In this document: positions 44,773 through 62,826 of the stretch, piece after piece
Layout: the number at the start of each line of letters is the position of its first letter
How positions within the stretch are numbered: the stretch's first letter is position 1
NCBI GenBank assembly: GCA_025965435.1
Contig: JAOPWZ010000116.1
Location: 1 to 64,000 of the forward strand
From: Aeromicrobium sp.
Lineage (GTDB): Bacteria > Actinomycetota > Actinomycetes > Propionibacteriales > Nocardioidaceae
DNA: 64,000 nucleotides
Direction: 5' to 3'
Made by a program: the position numbers and the translations under genes
Notes under the pieces: generated by a model
The model's input: only the letters and a program-made list of their open reading frames with translations
Databases searched by the model: none
What the model was told of the DNA's origin: nothing

Positions 44773-47288
44773 TGAAGGTTCCTGTCTCCTGGCTCCGCCA
44801 GTACGTCGACCTGCCCGCCGACCTGTCCACGGTCGACCTCGCGGCCCGTCTGACGGCGTTCGACCTCAAGCTCGAGGAGATCGTCTCGTCGGGCATAAGC
44901 GGACCGCTCGTGGTCGGCCGCGTCCTGAACCTCGTCAAGGAGGAGCAGAAGAACGGCAAGACGATCAACTGGTGCCGGGTCGACGTCGGTGCGCACAACG
45001 ATCCGTCCGTTCCCGACGCCCCGGGCGAGGACGTCCCGTCACGCGGCATCGTCTGCGGGGCGCACAACTTCGTCGAGGGCGACCTGGTGGTCGTCTCGCT
45101 GCCCGGCACGGTGCTGCCCGCCCTGGGATTCGAGATCTCGGCGCGCAAGACGTACGGGCACGTGTCCGACGGCATGATCTGCTCGTCCGCCGAGCTCGGG
45201 CTGCCCGGAGATGCGAGCGGCATCATCGTGCTCGAGCCCGGCTCCGCGGCCCCCGGCGACGACGCGATCGCGCTGCTGGGCCTGGGGGAGGAGGTCCTCG
45301 ATCTCGAGGTCAACCCCGACCGTGCCTATGCGCTGTCGCTGCGCGGCGTCGCCCGCGACGCCGCGATCGCGTTCGGCGTGCCGTTCCACGACCCGGCGGA
45401 CGTCGAGGCCGAGACGGTCGCGACTGCCGGTCCGGGCGCGTACCCGGTGCAGGTGCAGGACCCCACGGCCTGCCCGGTGTTCGCCGCGCTGACGGTGACC
45501 GGTGTGGATCCCTCCGCCGTCACGCCCCCGTGGCTGGCGCAGCGCATCGAGCTGGCCGGCATGCGGTCGATCTCGTTGGCCGTCGATGTGACGAACTACG
45601 TCATGCTCGAGCTCGGCTTTCCGATCCACGGCTACGACCGCTCCCTCCTCAAGGGCCCGCTGGTCGTCCGTCGCGCGTCCGACGGCGAGAAGCTCACGAC
45701 GCTGGACGGTGTCACCCGCACGCTGACCGCCGAGGACGCCGTCGTCACCGACGACCGCGGCCCGGTGGGTCTCGGCGGTGTCATGGGCGGCGAGGAGGTC
45801 GAGATGACGTCCACGACGACCGATGTCGTGATCGAGGCGGCCGTGTGGACCGCGCCGATGATTGCCCGCACCGCCCGGACCCAGCGCCTGACGTCGGAGG
45901 CGGCGAAGCGCAACGAGCGGGGCGTCGACCCGACCCTGCCCGCCCACGCCGCGCGTCGCGTCGCCGATCTGCTCGTCGAGCACGGCGGTGGCACGTTGGA
46001 GGACGGCCTCACGCTGATCGGTGAGGCCCCCGTGCCTGCCGACATCGTCCTGCGGGCCGATCTGTCGGCTCGGGTCACCGGTGTCGACATCGACACGATC
46101 GCTGCGGTGGAGGCCCTCGAGGCCAATGGCTGCGCGGTCGAGGTCGACCACGACTGGCTGACCGTCACGCCGCCCCCGTGGCGACCCGACCTGACCGATC
46201 CGTACGACGTCGTCGAGGACGTCCTGCGCGTCGTCGGCTACGACCAGGTGCCGTCGGTCATCCCCGTGGCCCCGGCGGGGCGCGGACTGAGCGTGGCCCA
46301 GAAGCTGCGCCGCCGGGCGGGCAACATCCTGGCCGGCGAGGGACTCGTCGAGGTCAAGACCTTCCCGTTCGCCGGTCCGGCCGACTGGGACCGCATGGGC
46401 CTGCCGGCCGACGACGTCCGCCGTCGGCAGGTGCTGCTGGAGAACCCGCTGTCCGCGGAGGAGCCCGGCCTGACCACGACCCTGCTGTCGGGCCTGCTCC
46501 GCAGCCTGGTGCTGAACATCGGGCGCGGGCACGCCGACGTCCACATCACCGAGACGGGACGCGTCTTCCTCCCGCAGGCCGTCGAGGCGGAGGCACCGAT
46601 CTACGGGGTCGACCGGCGTCCGACGGTCGAGGAGCTCGACGCGTTCGCGGCGGTCCTGCCGCACCAGCCGTATCACGTGGGCCTCGTCATGAGCGGCGAA
46701 CGTGTGCGCTCCGGGTGGGCCGGCGCCGGTCGCCCCGTCACCTGGGCCGATGCCGTGGCGGTCGTGCGCCACCTCGCGACGGCGCTGCACGTCGACATCG
46801 AGGTCGAGGCCGCTGACCAGGCGCCGTGGCATCCGGGCCGGTGCGCCGCGATCGTCCTCGACGGCGTCACGATCGGTCATGCCGGTGAGCTGCACCCGCG
46901 GGTGCTCAAGGCCTACGGCCTGCCGCCGCGGGTCGTCGCGGCGGAGGTCGACCTCGACGCCCTCATCGCGGCGTCGCCGGCCGTCGGTCCGCGTCCGGAC
47001 TTCTCGGCGTACCCCGTGGCCAAGGAGGACCTGGCCCTGGTCGTCGACGTCTCGGCCGCTGCCGGCCCGCTGGCGACGACGCTGGCCTCGTCCAGCCCGC
47101 TGATCGAGTCGGCGCGGCTGTTCGACGTCTACACCGGTGAGCAGGTGGCCGAGGGCAAGAAGTCGCTGGCGTTCGCGCTGCGTCTGCGGGCTCCCGACCG
47201 CACCCTGACCGACGAGGACATCAAGGGCGCCCGCGAGGCCGCGGTCAGTGCAGCGGCCTCGCAGCACGGAGCCACCCTCCGCACCTGA
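44772..47288 (+). CDS. pheT: Phenylalanine--tRNA ligase beta subunit
   Basis: MKVPVSWLRQYVDLPADLSTVDLAARLTAFDLKLEEI; tRNA-binding, B5 and FDX-ACB-like regions. Confidence 0.97.
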   Translation: MKVPVSWLRQYVDLPADLSTVDLAARLTAFDLKLEEIVSSGISGPLVVGRVLNLVKEEQKNGKTINWCRVDVGAHNDPSVPDAPGEDVPSRGIVCGAHNFVEGDLVVVSLPGTVLPALGFEISARKTYGHVSDGMICSSAELGLPGDASGIIVLEPGSAAPGDDAIALLGLGEEVLDLEVNPDRAYALSLRGVARDAAIAFGVPFHDPADVEAETVATAGPGAYPVQVQDPTACPVFAALTVTGVDPSAVTPPWLAQRIELAGMRSISLAVDVTNYVMLELGFPIHGYDRSLLKGPLVVRRASDGEKLTTLDGVTRTLTAEDAVVTDDRGPVGLGGVMGGEEVEMTSTTTDVVIEAAVWTAPMIARTARTQRLTSEAAKRNERGVDPTLPAHAARRVADLLVEHGGGTLEDGLTLIGEAPVPADIVLRADLSARVTGVDIDTIAAVEALEANGCAVEVDHDWLTVTPPPWRPDLTDPYDVVEDVLRVVGYDQVPSVIPVAPAGRGLSVAQKLRRRAGNILAGEGLVEVKTFPFAGPADWDRMGLPADDVRRRQVLLENPLSAEEPGLTTTLLSGLLRSLVLNIGRGHADVHITETGRVFLPQAVEAEAPIYGVDRRPTVEELDAFAAVLPHQPYHVGLVMSGERVRSGWAGAGRPVTWADAVAVVRHLATALHVDIEVEAADQAPWHPGRCAAIVLDGVTIGHAGELHPRVLKAYGLPPRVVAAEVDLDALIAASPAVGPRPDFSAYPVAKEDLALVVDVSAAAGPLATTLASSSPLIESARLFDVYTGEQVAEGKKSLAFALRLRAPDRTLTDEDIKGAREAAVSAAASQHGATLRT

Positions 47289-47300
47289 GCCGCAACCCAA

Positions 47301-47397
47301 CGCTGACGGGTCACTTCTGGCCCCACGACGGGTCACTTCTGTCTCCTGCGGGGGGCCAGCATCGACCCCTCAGGGGGCCAGAAGTGACCCGTCAGCG
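47301..47397. repeat. Nested inverted/direct repeat with perfect 24-bp outer arms, at convergent pheT/lemA junction
   Basis: CGCTGACGGGTCACTTCTGGCCCC (47301-47324) and its exact reverse complement (47374-47397), with two further degenerate copies between. Confidence 0.85.
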
Positions 47398-47407
47398 ATC
47401 GGGGGCT

Positions 47408-47968
47408 CTAGAAGGTGACGGTGGGGGCGGTCTCCTGGCCCTCGGGGGCGTTGTAGAACTCGCGGGCCTTCACGCCGGCGACACCGGTGAACAGCAGCCA
47501 GGGGATCGTCTGGACGATCTTGTTGAGCGACGCCACTGCGTCGTTGTAGTACTGGCGCGCGAACGAGATCTTGTTCTCGGTGTCGGAGAGCTCCTTCTGC
47601 AGCTCCAGGAAGTTCGTGGACGCCTTGAGGTCGGGGTAGGCCTCGGCGACGGCCAGGACGTCGACGATGGCCCGGTCGAGCTGGGCCTGCGCGGCGGCCT
47701 TCTCCGGCACGGTGCCGTTGTCGGCAGCGGCCTTGACGGCCGTGCGCGCCCGCGTCACCTCCTCGAACACCCCGCGCTCGTGCTGGGCGTAGCCCTTGAC
47801 GGTGTTGACGAGGTTCGGGATCAGGTCGGCGCGACGGGTCAGCTGCACGTCGATGCCACCGAGCGCCTCCTGCGCACCGATGTCGAGGCGGCGCAGCTTG
47901 TTGAAGGCGTAGGCGGCGAACAGCGCCACCAGGACGATGATGCCGACGATGGACAGAAGAACGACCAT
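47408..47968 (-). CDS. lemA: LemA family protein
   Basis: Single TM then FNKLRRLDIGAQEALGGIDVQLTRRADLIPNLVNTVKGYAQHERGVFEEVTRARTA. Confidence 0.95.
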   Translation of the reverse strand: MVVLLSIVGIIVLVALFAAYAFNKLRRLDIGAQEALGGIDVQLTRRADLIPNLVNTVKGYAQHERGVFEEVTRARTAVKAAADNGTVPEKAAAQAQLDRAIVDVLAVAEAYPDLKASTNFLELQKELSDTENKISFARQYYNDAVASLNKIVQTIPWLLFTGVAGVKAREFYNAPEGQETAPTVTF

Positions 47969-48017
47969 GGATGTCTCCTAGGACAGGGATGGGGGGATCG
48001 GAGCAGGGACTGCGGGT

Positions 48018-49832
48018 CTACCAGGAGCCGCCACCGCCGCCGCCACCACCGCCGCCACCGCCGCCGCCACCGCCGCCACCACCGCCGGAGGACGACGACT
48101 GCGTGGCCGCGTAGGCGCTGATCGAGGAGGCCAGCGACGACTCGAAGCCGGAGAAGGCGTCGGCGCTGCCGAACGTGCCGCCCGGCGCGGCCGAGCCCGT
48201 CCCGCCGGCGAACCACACCGGGGTGGGGGCCGGCGAACCGGTCGTGACCTCGTACTTGCGGGCCCATCGATCGGCGCAGTCGAAGGCGACGGCGTACGGG
48301 ATGTAGGCCGTGTAGAGGTCCTGACGGCTGCTGAAGTCGAACCGGTCCTTGGCCGAGGTCGTCGACAGCATGCGCTCGAACCCGCCGGCCCGCGACCACA
48401 GCTCGCGGCCCAGCGGGGTGCGCCGCCTGCCGATCCCCGCCGTGAACAGTCCCGCTCCGCCGAACGCGATGCCCGCGAGCGGCAGGAGGTACATGGAGAC
48501 CGGCGGGTGCAGGAAGATCCCGATGCCCAGGAGGGCGACCGCGGCGGCGCCGACCACGATGCGGGCGATGGTCTCGGACGTCACCGAACGTTGCGCGCCG
48601 ATGCCGTCGGCCCACGTGCTGGTCTGGGCCTCGAGGGCATCACGCGTCGCCTCCAGCTGCTGGCCGGCCTCGACGGACTTCTTGCTGGCCGTGAACGTCG
48701 CCCCGGGCTGGGTGACTCCCAGGGACGTCCCGACGAACCGGGTGACGTCGTCGGTCGCGGCCCAGGCGGCCTCGTCACCGACGCCGGTGACGGTCCAGGT
48801 CGTGCCGTCGTCGTCGTGCGACAGCGTCGTGAGACCCTGCTCGGCCTGGTAGAGCAGCGTGGCCACGAGACTGCGCTCGGGTGCCTCCTCGCTCGTCAGG
48901 TAGGCCGTCTGGACCGGCCCGAGGCCCGGCGGCGGCTCGTACATGACCGGATAGCCCGGCTGCTCTTCACGCGACCGGCGCTCGAGCGCGTACGCGAGGC
49001 CACCGAGCACGAGGGTGAGCACGAGGATGGCGGTCAGGTTGCCCGCGGACTGCCCGATGGCCCGGTCGGCCTGGACGGGCCACGGCACCGTCACCCGGTC
49101 CGGTGTCTCCATCGGCAGGCCGATGCGGACCGTCACCGGGGTGCGCGGCGGCAGCGGTCCCGTAGAGACGATCACGTTGTCGGTGCCACCGCCCTCGATG
49201 CCGCACGTGCCCGAGCTGTCGAACCCCGAGGTGCACTGCACCAGGCCGGATACCGCCGGCAGGGTCATCCGGACCGTGGTCTTCTCGATCTCCATCTGCC
49301 AGCCCTCGGGCACGACGTTCCAGTGGAACACCGACTCGGCGGGCTCGTCGTCGGCCCAGCTCGACGAGGCGAACGAGCCGTTGCCGGCGGTGGCGGGAGA
49401 CAGCGCACCCTTGACGACATAGCTGATCGTGTACGTGTGGGCACCGGGCTCGACGGTCGCGTCGGGATCGCCGATCTTCGCGACGCGCAGCTTGCGGCCC
49501 ATCTGCCACTGCAGGTCGAACGGGACGCTCTTGCCGTCGAGCTCGACCTTGATCTGCTCGGGATTGAGCCGCACGTGCGGGTCGGTGGGGTCGGCCAGGT
49601 CCCAGAAGCGGAAGATGCCGTGCCGGCCGGCCGGGAACTCCGTCGTCAGGGTCTCCTTGGCCACGAGCGTGCCCTCGGCCGTGAGGATGTAGTCGACCTG
49701 GTAGTCCGTGATCCGGACCGGATCGGGTCCTGTCGCCTCGTCGTCCCCCCCGACGAGCGCCGACGCGGCGGGCAGGACCAGGAGGGCCGTCGCCACCAGG
49801 AGCACGACGACGCGCAGGACGATCCGATTCAT
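48018..49832 (-). CDS. DUF2207 family membrane protein with C-terminal poly-Gly tail
   Basis: N-terminal signal, ITDYQVDYILTAEGTLVAKETLTTEFPAGRHGIFR, ends SSSSGGGG...GGSW; adjacent to lemA. Confidence 0.9.
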   Translation of the reverse strand: MNRIVLRVVVLLVATALLVLPAASALVGGDDEATGPDPVRITDYQVDYILTAEGTLVAKETLTTEFPAGRHGIFRFWDLADPTDPHVRLNPEQIKVELDGKSVPFDLQWQMGRKLRVAKIGDPDATVEPGAHTYTISYVVKGALSPATAGNGSFASSSWADDEPAESVFHWNVVPEGWQMEIEKTTVRMTLPAVSGLVQCTSGFDSSGTCGIEGGGTDNVIVSTGPLPPRTPVTVRIGLPMETPDRVTVPWPVQADRAIGQSAGNLTAILVLTLVLGGLAYALERRSREEQPGYPVMYEPPPGLGPVQTAYLTSEEAPERSLVATLLYQAEQGLTTLSHDDDGTTWTVTGVGDEAAWAATDDVTRFVGTSLGVTQPGATFTASKKSVEAGQQLEATRDALEAQTSTWADGIGAQRSVTSETIARIVVGAAAVALLGIGIFLHPPVSMYLLPLAGIAFGGAGLFTAGIGRRRTPLGRELWSRAGGFERMLSTTSAKDRFDFSSRQDLYTAYIPYAVAFDCADRWARKYEVTTGSPAPTPVWFAGGTGSAAPGGTFGSADAFSGFESSLASSISAYAATQSSSSGGGGGGGGGGGGGGGGGGGGSW

Positions 49833-49899
49833 GGCTGCATCCTAGGGCGACCGAGAGGTCACGGACCGCGAACGTCCCACGCGACGTCCGCCCGTCTTC

Positions 49900-54693
<4,794 letters not shown>

Positions 54694-54697
<4 letters not shown>

Positions 54698-55845
54698 GCG
54701 TGACCGCAGCACAGGGCTTCACCGCACAGGGGGTGGCGGCCGGCCTCAAGTCGACCGGTGCGCCGGACGTCGCCGTGGTCGTCAACCACGGCCCCTCGAA
54801 GGCCGCCGCCGCGGTCTTCACCAGCAACCGGTGCAAGGCCAATCCGGTGCTGTGGAGCCAGGAGGCCATCAAGACCGGTTCGGCCGTCGCCGTGGCCATC
54901 AACTCCGGCGGGGCGAACTGCTACACCGGGGCGGAGGGCTTTGCGATCACCCACCGGACCGCCGAGACCGTCGCCGAGCTGCTGGGCGTCGGCGCGATCG
55001 ACGTGCAGGTCTGCTCGACCGGGCTGATCGGGCTGCTCAACGACAGCGAGGCGCTGCTGTCCGGCGTGCGCGCCGCCGTCGAGGGCCAGAGCGTCGACGG
55101 TGGCCACACCGCCGCGACGGCCATCATGACGACCGACAGCGTCGCCAAGGAGGCCGTGGCCCGCGGCGACGGCTTCACGGTCGGCGGCATGGCAAAGGGG
55201 GCCGGCATGCTGGCTCCCGCTCTCGCGACGATGCTCGTCGTCGTCACGACCGACGCCGACGTCGACTCCGCGACGGTCGATGCCGCGCTGCGGTCCGCGA
55301 CGGCGCAGACCTTCGACCGCCTCGACTCCGACGGCTGCCAGTCGACCAACGACACCGTGCTGCTGATGGCGTCAGGCGCCTCGGGCACCCGCCCCGATGC
55401 CGACGCGTTCACGGCCGCCGTCACCGACGTGTGCCGCGACCTCGCGATGCAGCTGCTCGCCGACGCGGAGGGGGCCGACCACGAGATCGCGATCGAGGTC
55501 GTCAACGCGGCATCGGTCGACGACGCGCTCGAGGTCGGTCGCTCGGTCGCCCGCAGCAACCTGTTCAAGTGCGCGATCTTCGGCAAGGACCCCAACTGGG
55601 GACGCATCCTCGCCTCGGTGGGCACGACGCAGGCCGCCTTCGACCCCGCCGACCTCGACGTCGCCCTGAACGGCGTCTGGGTGTGCCGCAACAGCGGCCC
55701 GGGGGAGTCGCCCGACTCCATCGACCTCGACGCCCGCGCGGTGTCGGTGATCATCGACCTCAAGTCCGGCGACCAGTCGGGCACCATCTGGACGAACGAC
55801 CTGACCCAGGCCTACGTCCACGAGAACTCGGCGTACTCCTCATGA
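54694..55845 (+). CDS. argJ: Bifunctional glutamate N-acetyltransferase / amino-acid acetyltransferase
   Basis: [47 protein letters not shown]. Confidence 0.97.
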
Positions 55846-56809
55846 CTGATGACCAGCAGACCGACCATGAATGGCATCCCGACGAGTGGAAGAAGGCGAC
55901 CGACAAGGCCGCCACGCTCGCGAAGGCCCTGCCGTGGCTGAAGAAGTACCACGGCACGGTCATCGTGGTGAAGTACGGCGGCAACGCGATGACCGACGAG
56001 GCGCTCAAGCGCGCCTTCGCCGAGGACATCGTGTTCCTGCGGCTGGCCGGCTTCAAGCCCGTCGTGGTGCACGGGGGCGGCCCGCAGATCAGCGCGATGC
56101 TCGACAAGCTCGGCATCGAGTCGGAGTTCCGCGGCGGCCTGCGGGTGACGACGCCCGAGACGATGGACGTCGTCCGCATGGTGCTCACGGGTCAGGTGGG
56201 TCGCGAGCTCGTCGGCCTGCTCAACCAGCACGGCGACCTCGCCGTAGGCCTCTCCGGTGAGGACGGCGGTCTGTTCACGGCCGAGAAGACGATGCCGGTG
56301 ATCGACGGCGTCGAGACCGACATCGGCCTGGTGGGCGAGGTCGTGGGCGTGCGCCCCGAGGCAGTGCAGGACCTGATCGAGGCCGGACGCATCCCGGTCG
56401 TCTCGACCGTCGCGCCCGACGCGTCGGGGCAGGTGCACAACGTCAACGCCGACACCGCAGCGGCCGCACTGGCGGTGGCGCTCGGCGCCGAGAAGCTGCT
56501 GGTGCTGACCGACGTCGAGGGCCTCTACGCCGACTGGCCGAACAGCTCGGACGTCATCGGCGAGATCAGCCCCGAGTCGCTCGCCGAGCTCATCCCGACG
56601 CTGTCGAGCGGCATGATCCCGAAGATGACCGCCTGCCTCAAGGCGGTCGAGGAGGGCGTCAAGCGCGCGACCGTCATCGACGGCCGTGAGCCGCACGCCG
56701 TCCTGCTGGAGATCTTCACCGACGAAGGCGTCGGCACCCAGGTCGTGCCCGGAGCGCCGACCCGCGTCCGCACGGCGCTTTACGCGACGAGCGTCGACAA
56801 GGACAAGAG

Positions 56810-56813
<4 letters not shown>
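55842..56813 (+). CDS. argB: Acetylglutamate kinase
   Basis: [45 protein letters not shown]. Confidence 0.97.
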
Positions 56814-60847
<4,034 letters not shown>

Positions 60848-60877
60848 CCGGTTCAGGCGGGTGGCTAGGCTCGCGGC

Positions 60878-61552
60878 ATGCGTTCTCGCCTTCTCGCCGT
60901 CGCGGCGTCCACGGTCCTGCTGTCCATCCTCACGGCGTGTGGGGGCTCCGACGACGAGCCCGCAACTGACGCTTCCGCGTCGGCCGACGCCACACCGTCC
61001 GCCAGCGCCCCGGCGCCGGCCGCCGACGGCACGTGCACGTACGCCGAGGCGACGGAGGCCGGCAAGAAGGCCGAGCTGCCCCCGAGCGAGCCGACGAGCC
61101 TCGATGCGGTGACCATCAAGACCAACCGCGGCACCATCAAGGCGACCCTGACGCCCGAGGCCGCCCCGTGCACCGTCAGCTCGTTCGCATCGCTGGCCAA
61201 GCAGGGCTACTTCGACGGCACCAAGTGCCACCGGCTGGTGCAGGGATTCGTGCTGCAGTGCGGTGACCCCTCGGCCACCGGAACGGGTGGCCCGGGCTAC
61301 AGCTTCGGCGACGAGCTGACCGGCTCCGAGACCTACCCGGCCGGCACGCTGGCGATGGCGAACGCCGGACCCGACACGAACGGCTCGCAGTTCTTCATCG
61401 TCCTCGCCGACGCCGACCTCCCGCCGGACTACACGGTCTTCGGCTCCGTCGACGCAGCCGGTCTGAAGGTCGCCCAGGAGATCGAGAAGGAAGGCAACGG
61501 ACCCGACGGCGTCGCGCCGGCCAAGGACGTCATCCTCGAGTCCGTCAGCTGA
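60878..61552 (+). CDS. Peptidyl-prolyl cis-trans isomerase (cyclophilin type) lipoprotein
   Basis: Lipobox LTACGGS; cyclophilin VQGFVLQCGDPSATGTGGPGYSFGDE, GTLAMANAGPDTNGSQFFI. Confidence 0.94.
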   Translation: MRSRLLAVAASTVLLSILTACGGSDDEPATDASASADATPSASAPAPAADGTCTYAEATEAGKKAELPPSEPTSLDAVTIKTNRGTIKATLTPEAAPCTVSSFASLAKQGYFDGTKCHRLVQGFVLQCGDPSATGTGGPGYSFGDELTGSETYPAGTLAMANAGPDTNGSQFFIVLADADLPPDYTVFGSVDAAGLKVAQEIEKEGNGPDGVAPAKDVILESVS

Positions 61553-61557
61553 CCTCG

Positions 61558-62139
61558 GTGGCGCCGGCGACCCCGGAGGACGTGGCGGAGCGGGCCCGCG
61601 GACTGCTCGGACGGGTGCTCCACGGCCACGGCGTGGCCGTGCGCATCACCGAGGTCGAGGCGTACGGGGGAGTCGACGATCCCGCCTCGCACGCCTTCAC
61701 CCGGACGCCGCGCAGCGACATCATGTACGGGCCGCCGTGGCGCCTGTACGTGTATCGCTCGTACGGGATGCACTTCTGCGCCAACATCGTCACGGGCCCC
61801 ACGGACCGGGCCGCGGCGGTGCTGGTGCGCGCCGGCGAGGTCGTCGAGGGCGTCGAGACGGCCCGTGCGCGCCGCCTCGGTGTGAAGGACCCCGCCCTGG
61901 CGCGGGGGCCGGGCAACCTCGCCCGGACGCTGGGCATCACCCTCGACGACCTCGGCACCGACCTGCACGCGGACGAAGGTGTCCGGCTGGGCCCGCCGCC
62001 GGACGGTGCTCCGCCGATCACGGCCGGTCCACGCGTCGGCGTCTCGAAGGCGGCGGACGTGCCGTGGCGCTTCTGGGTCACGGGTGACCCGACGGTGTCG
62101 GCGTACCGTCGCAGCCCGCGCGCTCCCGCCCAGGGGTAG
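61558..62139 (+). CDS. DNA-3-methyladenine glycosylase (AAG/Mpg family)
   Basis: ITEVEAYGGVDDPASHAFTRTPRSDIMYGPPWRLYVYRSYGMHFCANIV; GTG start, supported by the open frame only. Confidence 0.92.
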   Translation: MAPATPEDVAERARGLLGRVLHGHGVAVRITEVEAYGGVDDPASHAFTRTPRSDIMYGPPWRLYVYRSYGMHFCANIVTGPTDRAAAVLVRAGEVVEGVETARARRLGVKDPALARGPGNLARTLGITLDDLGTDLHADEGVRLGPPPDGAPPITAGPRVGVSKAADVPWRFWVTGDPTVSAYRRSPRAPAQG

Positions 62140-62166
62140 CCCCGCGGTCGACCTCACGCAGTCCCG

Positions 62167-62826
62167 TCAGCGCCAGCGGTACCGGCGCTCGGGCCGGCCG
62201 GCGTTGCCGTAGTTGAGCCGGACAGCGGCGAGGCCTTGGTCGACGAAGTACTCGAGGTAACGCCGGGCGCTGACGCGCGACAGGCCGACCCGGTCGCCGC
62301 AGTCGGCCGCCGACAGCTCCGGGTTCTGGGCGAGCGCATCGGCGACGAGCTGGGCCGACTCCGGGCTGAGCCCCTTCGGAAGGTCGGCCGAGCTCGACGG
62401 CGGCCCGCCGAACGCGCGGTCGATGGTCGCCTGGTCGGGAGCTCCCGCCGCGAGGGTCGTGAGGGCCTCGCGGACGCGCTGCATCCGTGCTGCGAAGTCG
62501 ACGTACTCGAACGGCTTGACGAGATACTGCATCGCTCCGCCGTGCAGCGCCGTCCGCACGGCCTCGGCATCACGTTCGGCCGTCACCATCACGACGCCGA
62601 CGGCGCTGCCGTCCGCCCGCAGCTGCTGCAGGACCTCCAGCCCGCTCATGTCGGGCAGGTGGACGTCCAGCAGCACGAGATCCGGTGAGAGATCGGCGCA
62701 CATCCTCAGCGCCTCCGCGCCGCTGCGGGCCGTGCCGGCGACGGAGAAACCCGGCGTGCGATCGACGAACCTGGCGTGGATGCCGGCGACCATGAAGTCG
62801 TCGTCGACGACGAGCACCGAGATCAT
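62167..62826 (-). CDS. Response regulator, CitB/DcuR-type
   Basis: ISVLVVDDDFMVAGIHARFVDRTPGFSVAGTARSG, PDLVLLDVHLPDMSGLEVL; C-terminal HTH. Confidence 0.92.
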   Translation of the reverse strand: MISVLVVDDDFMVAGIHARFVDRTPGFSVAGTARSGAEALRMCADLSPDLVLLDVHLPDMSGLEVLQQLRADGSAVGVVMVTAERDAEAVRTALHGGAMQYLVKPFEYVDFAARMQRVREALTTLAAGAPDQATIDRAFGGPPSSSADLPKGLSPESAQLVADALAQNPELSAADCGDRVGLSRVSARRYLEYFVDQGLAAVRLNYGNAGRPERRYRWR

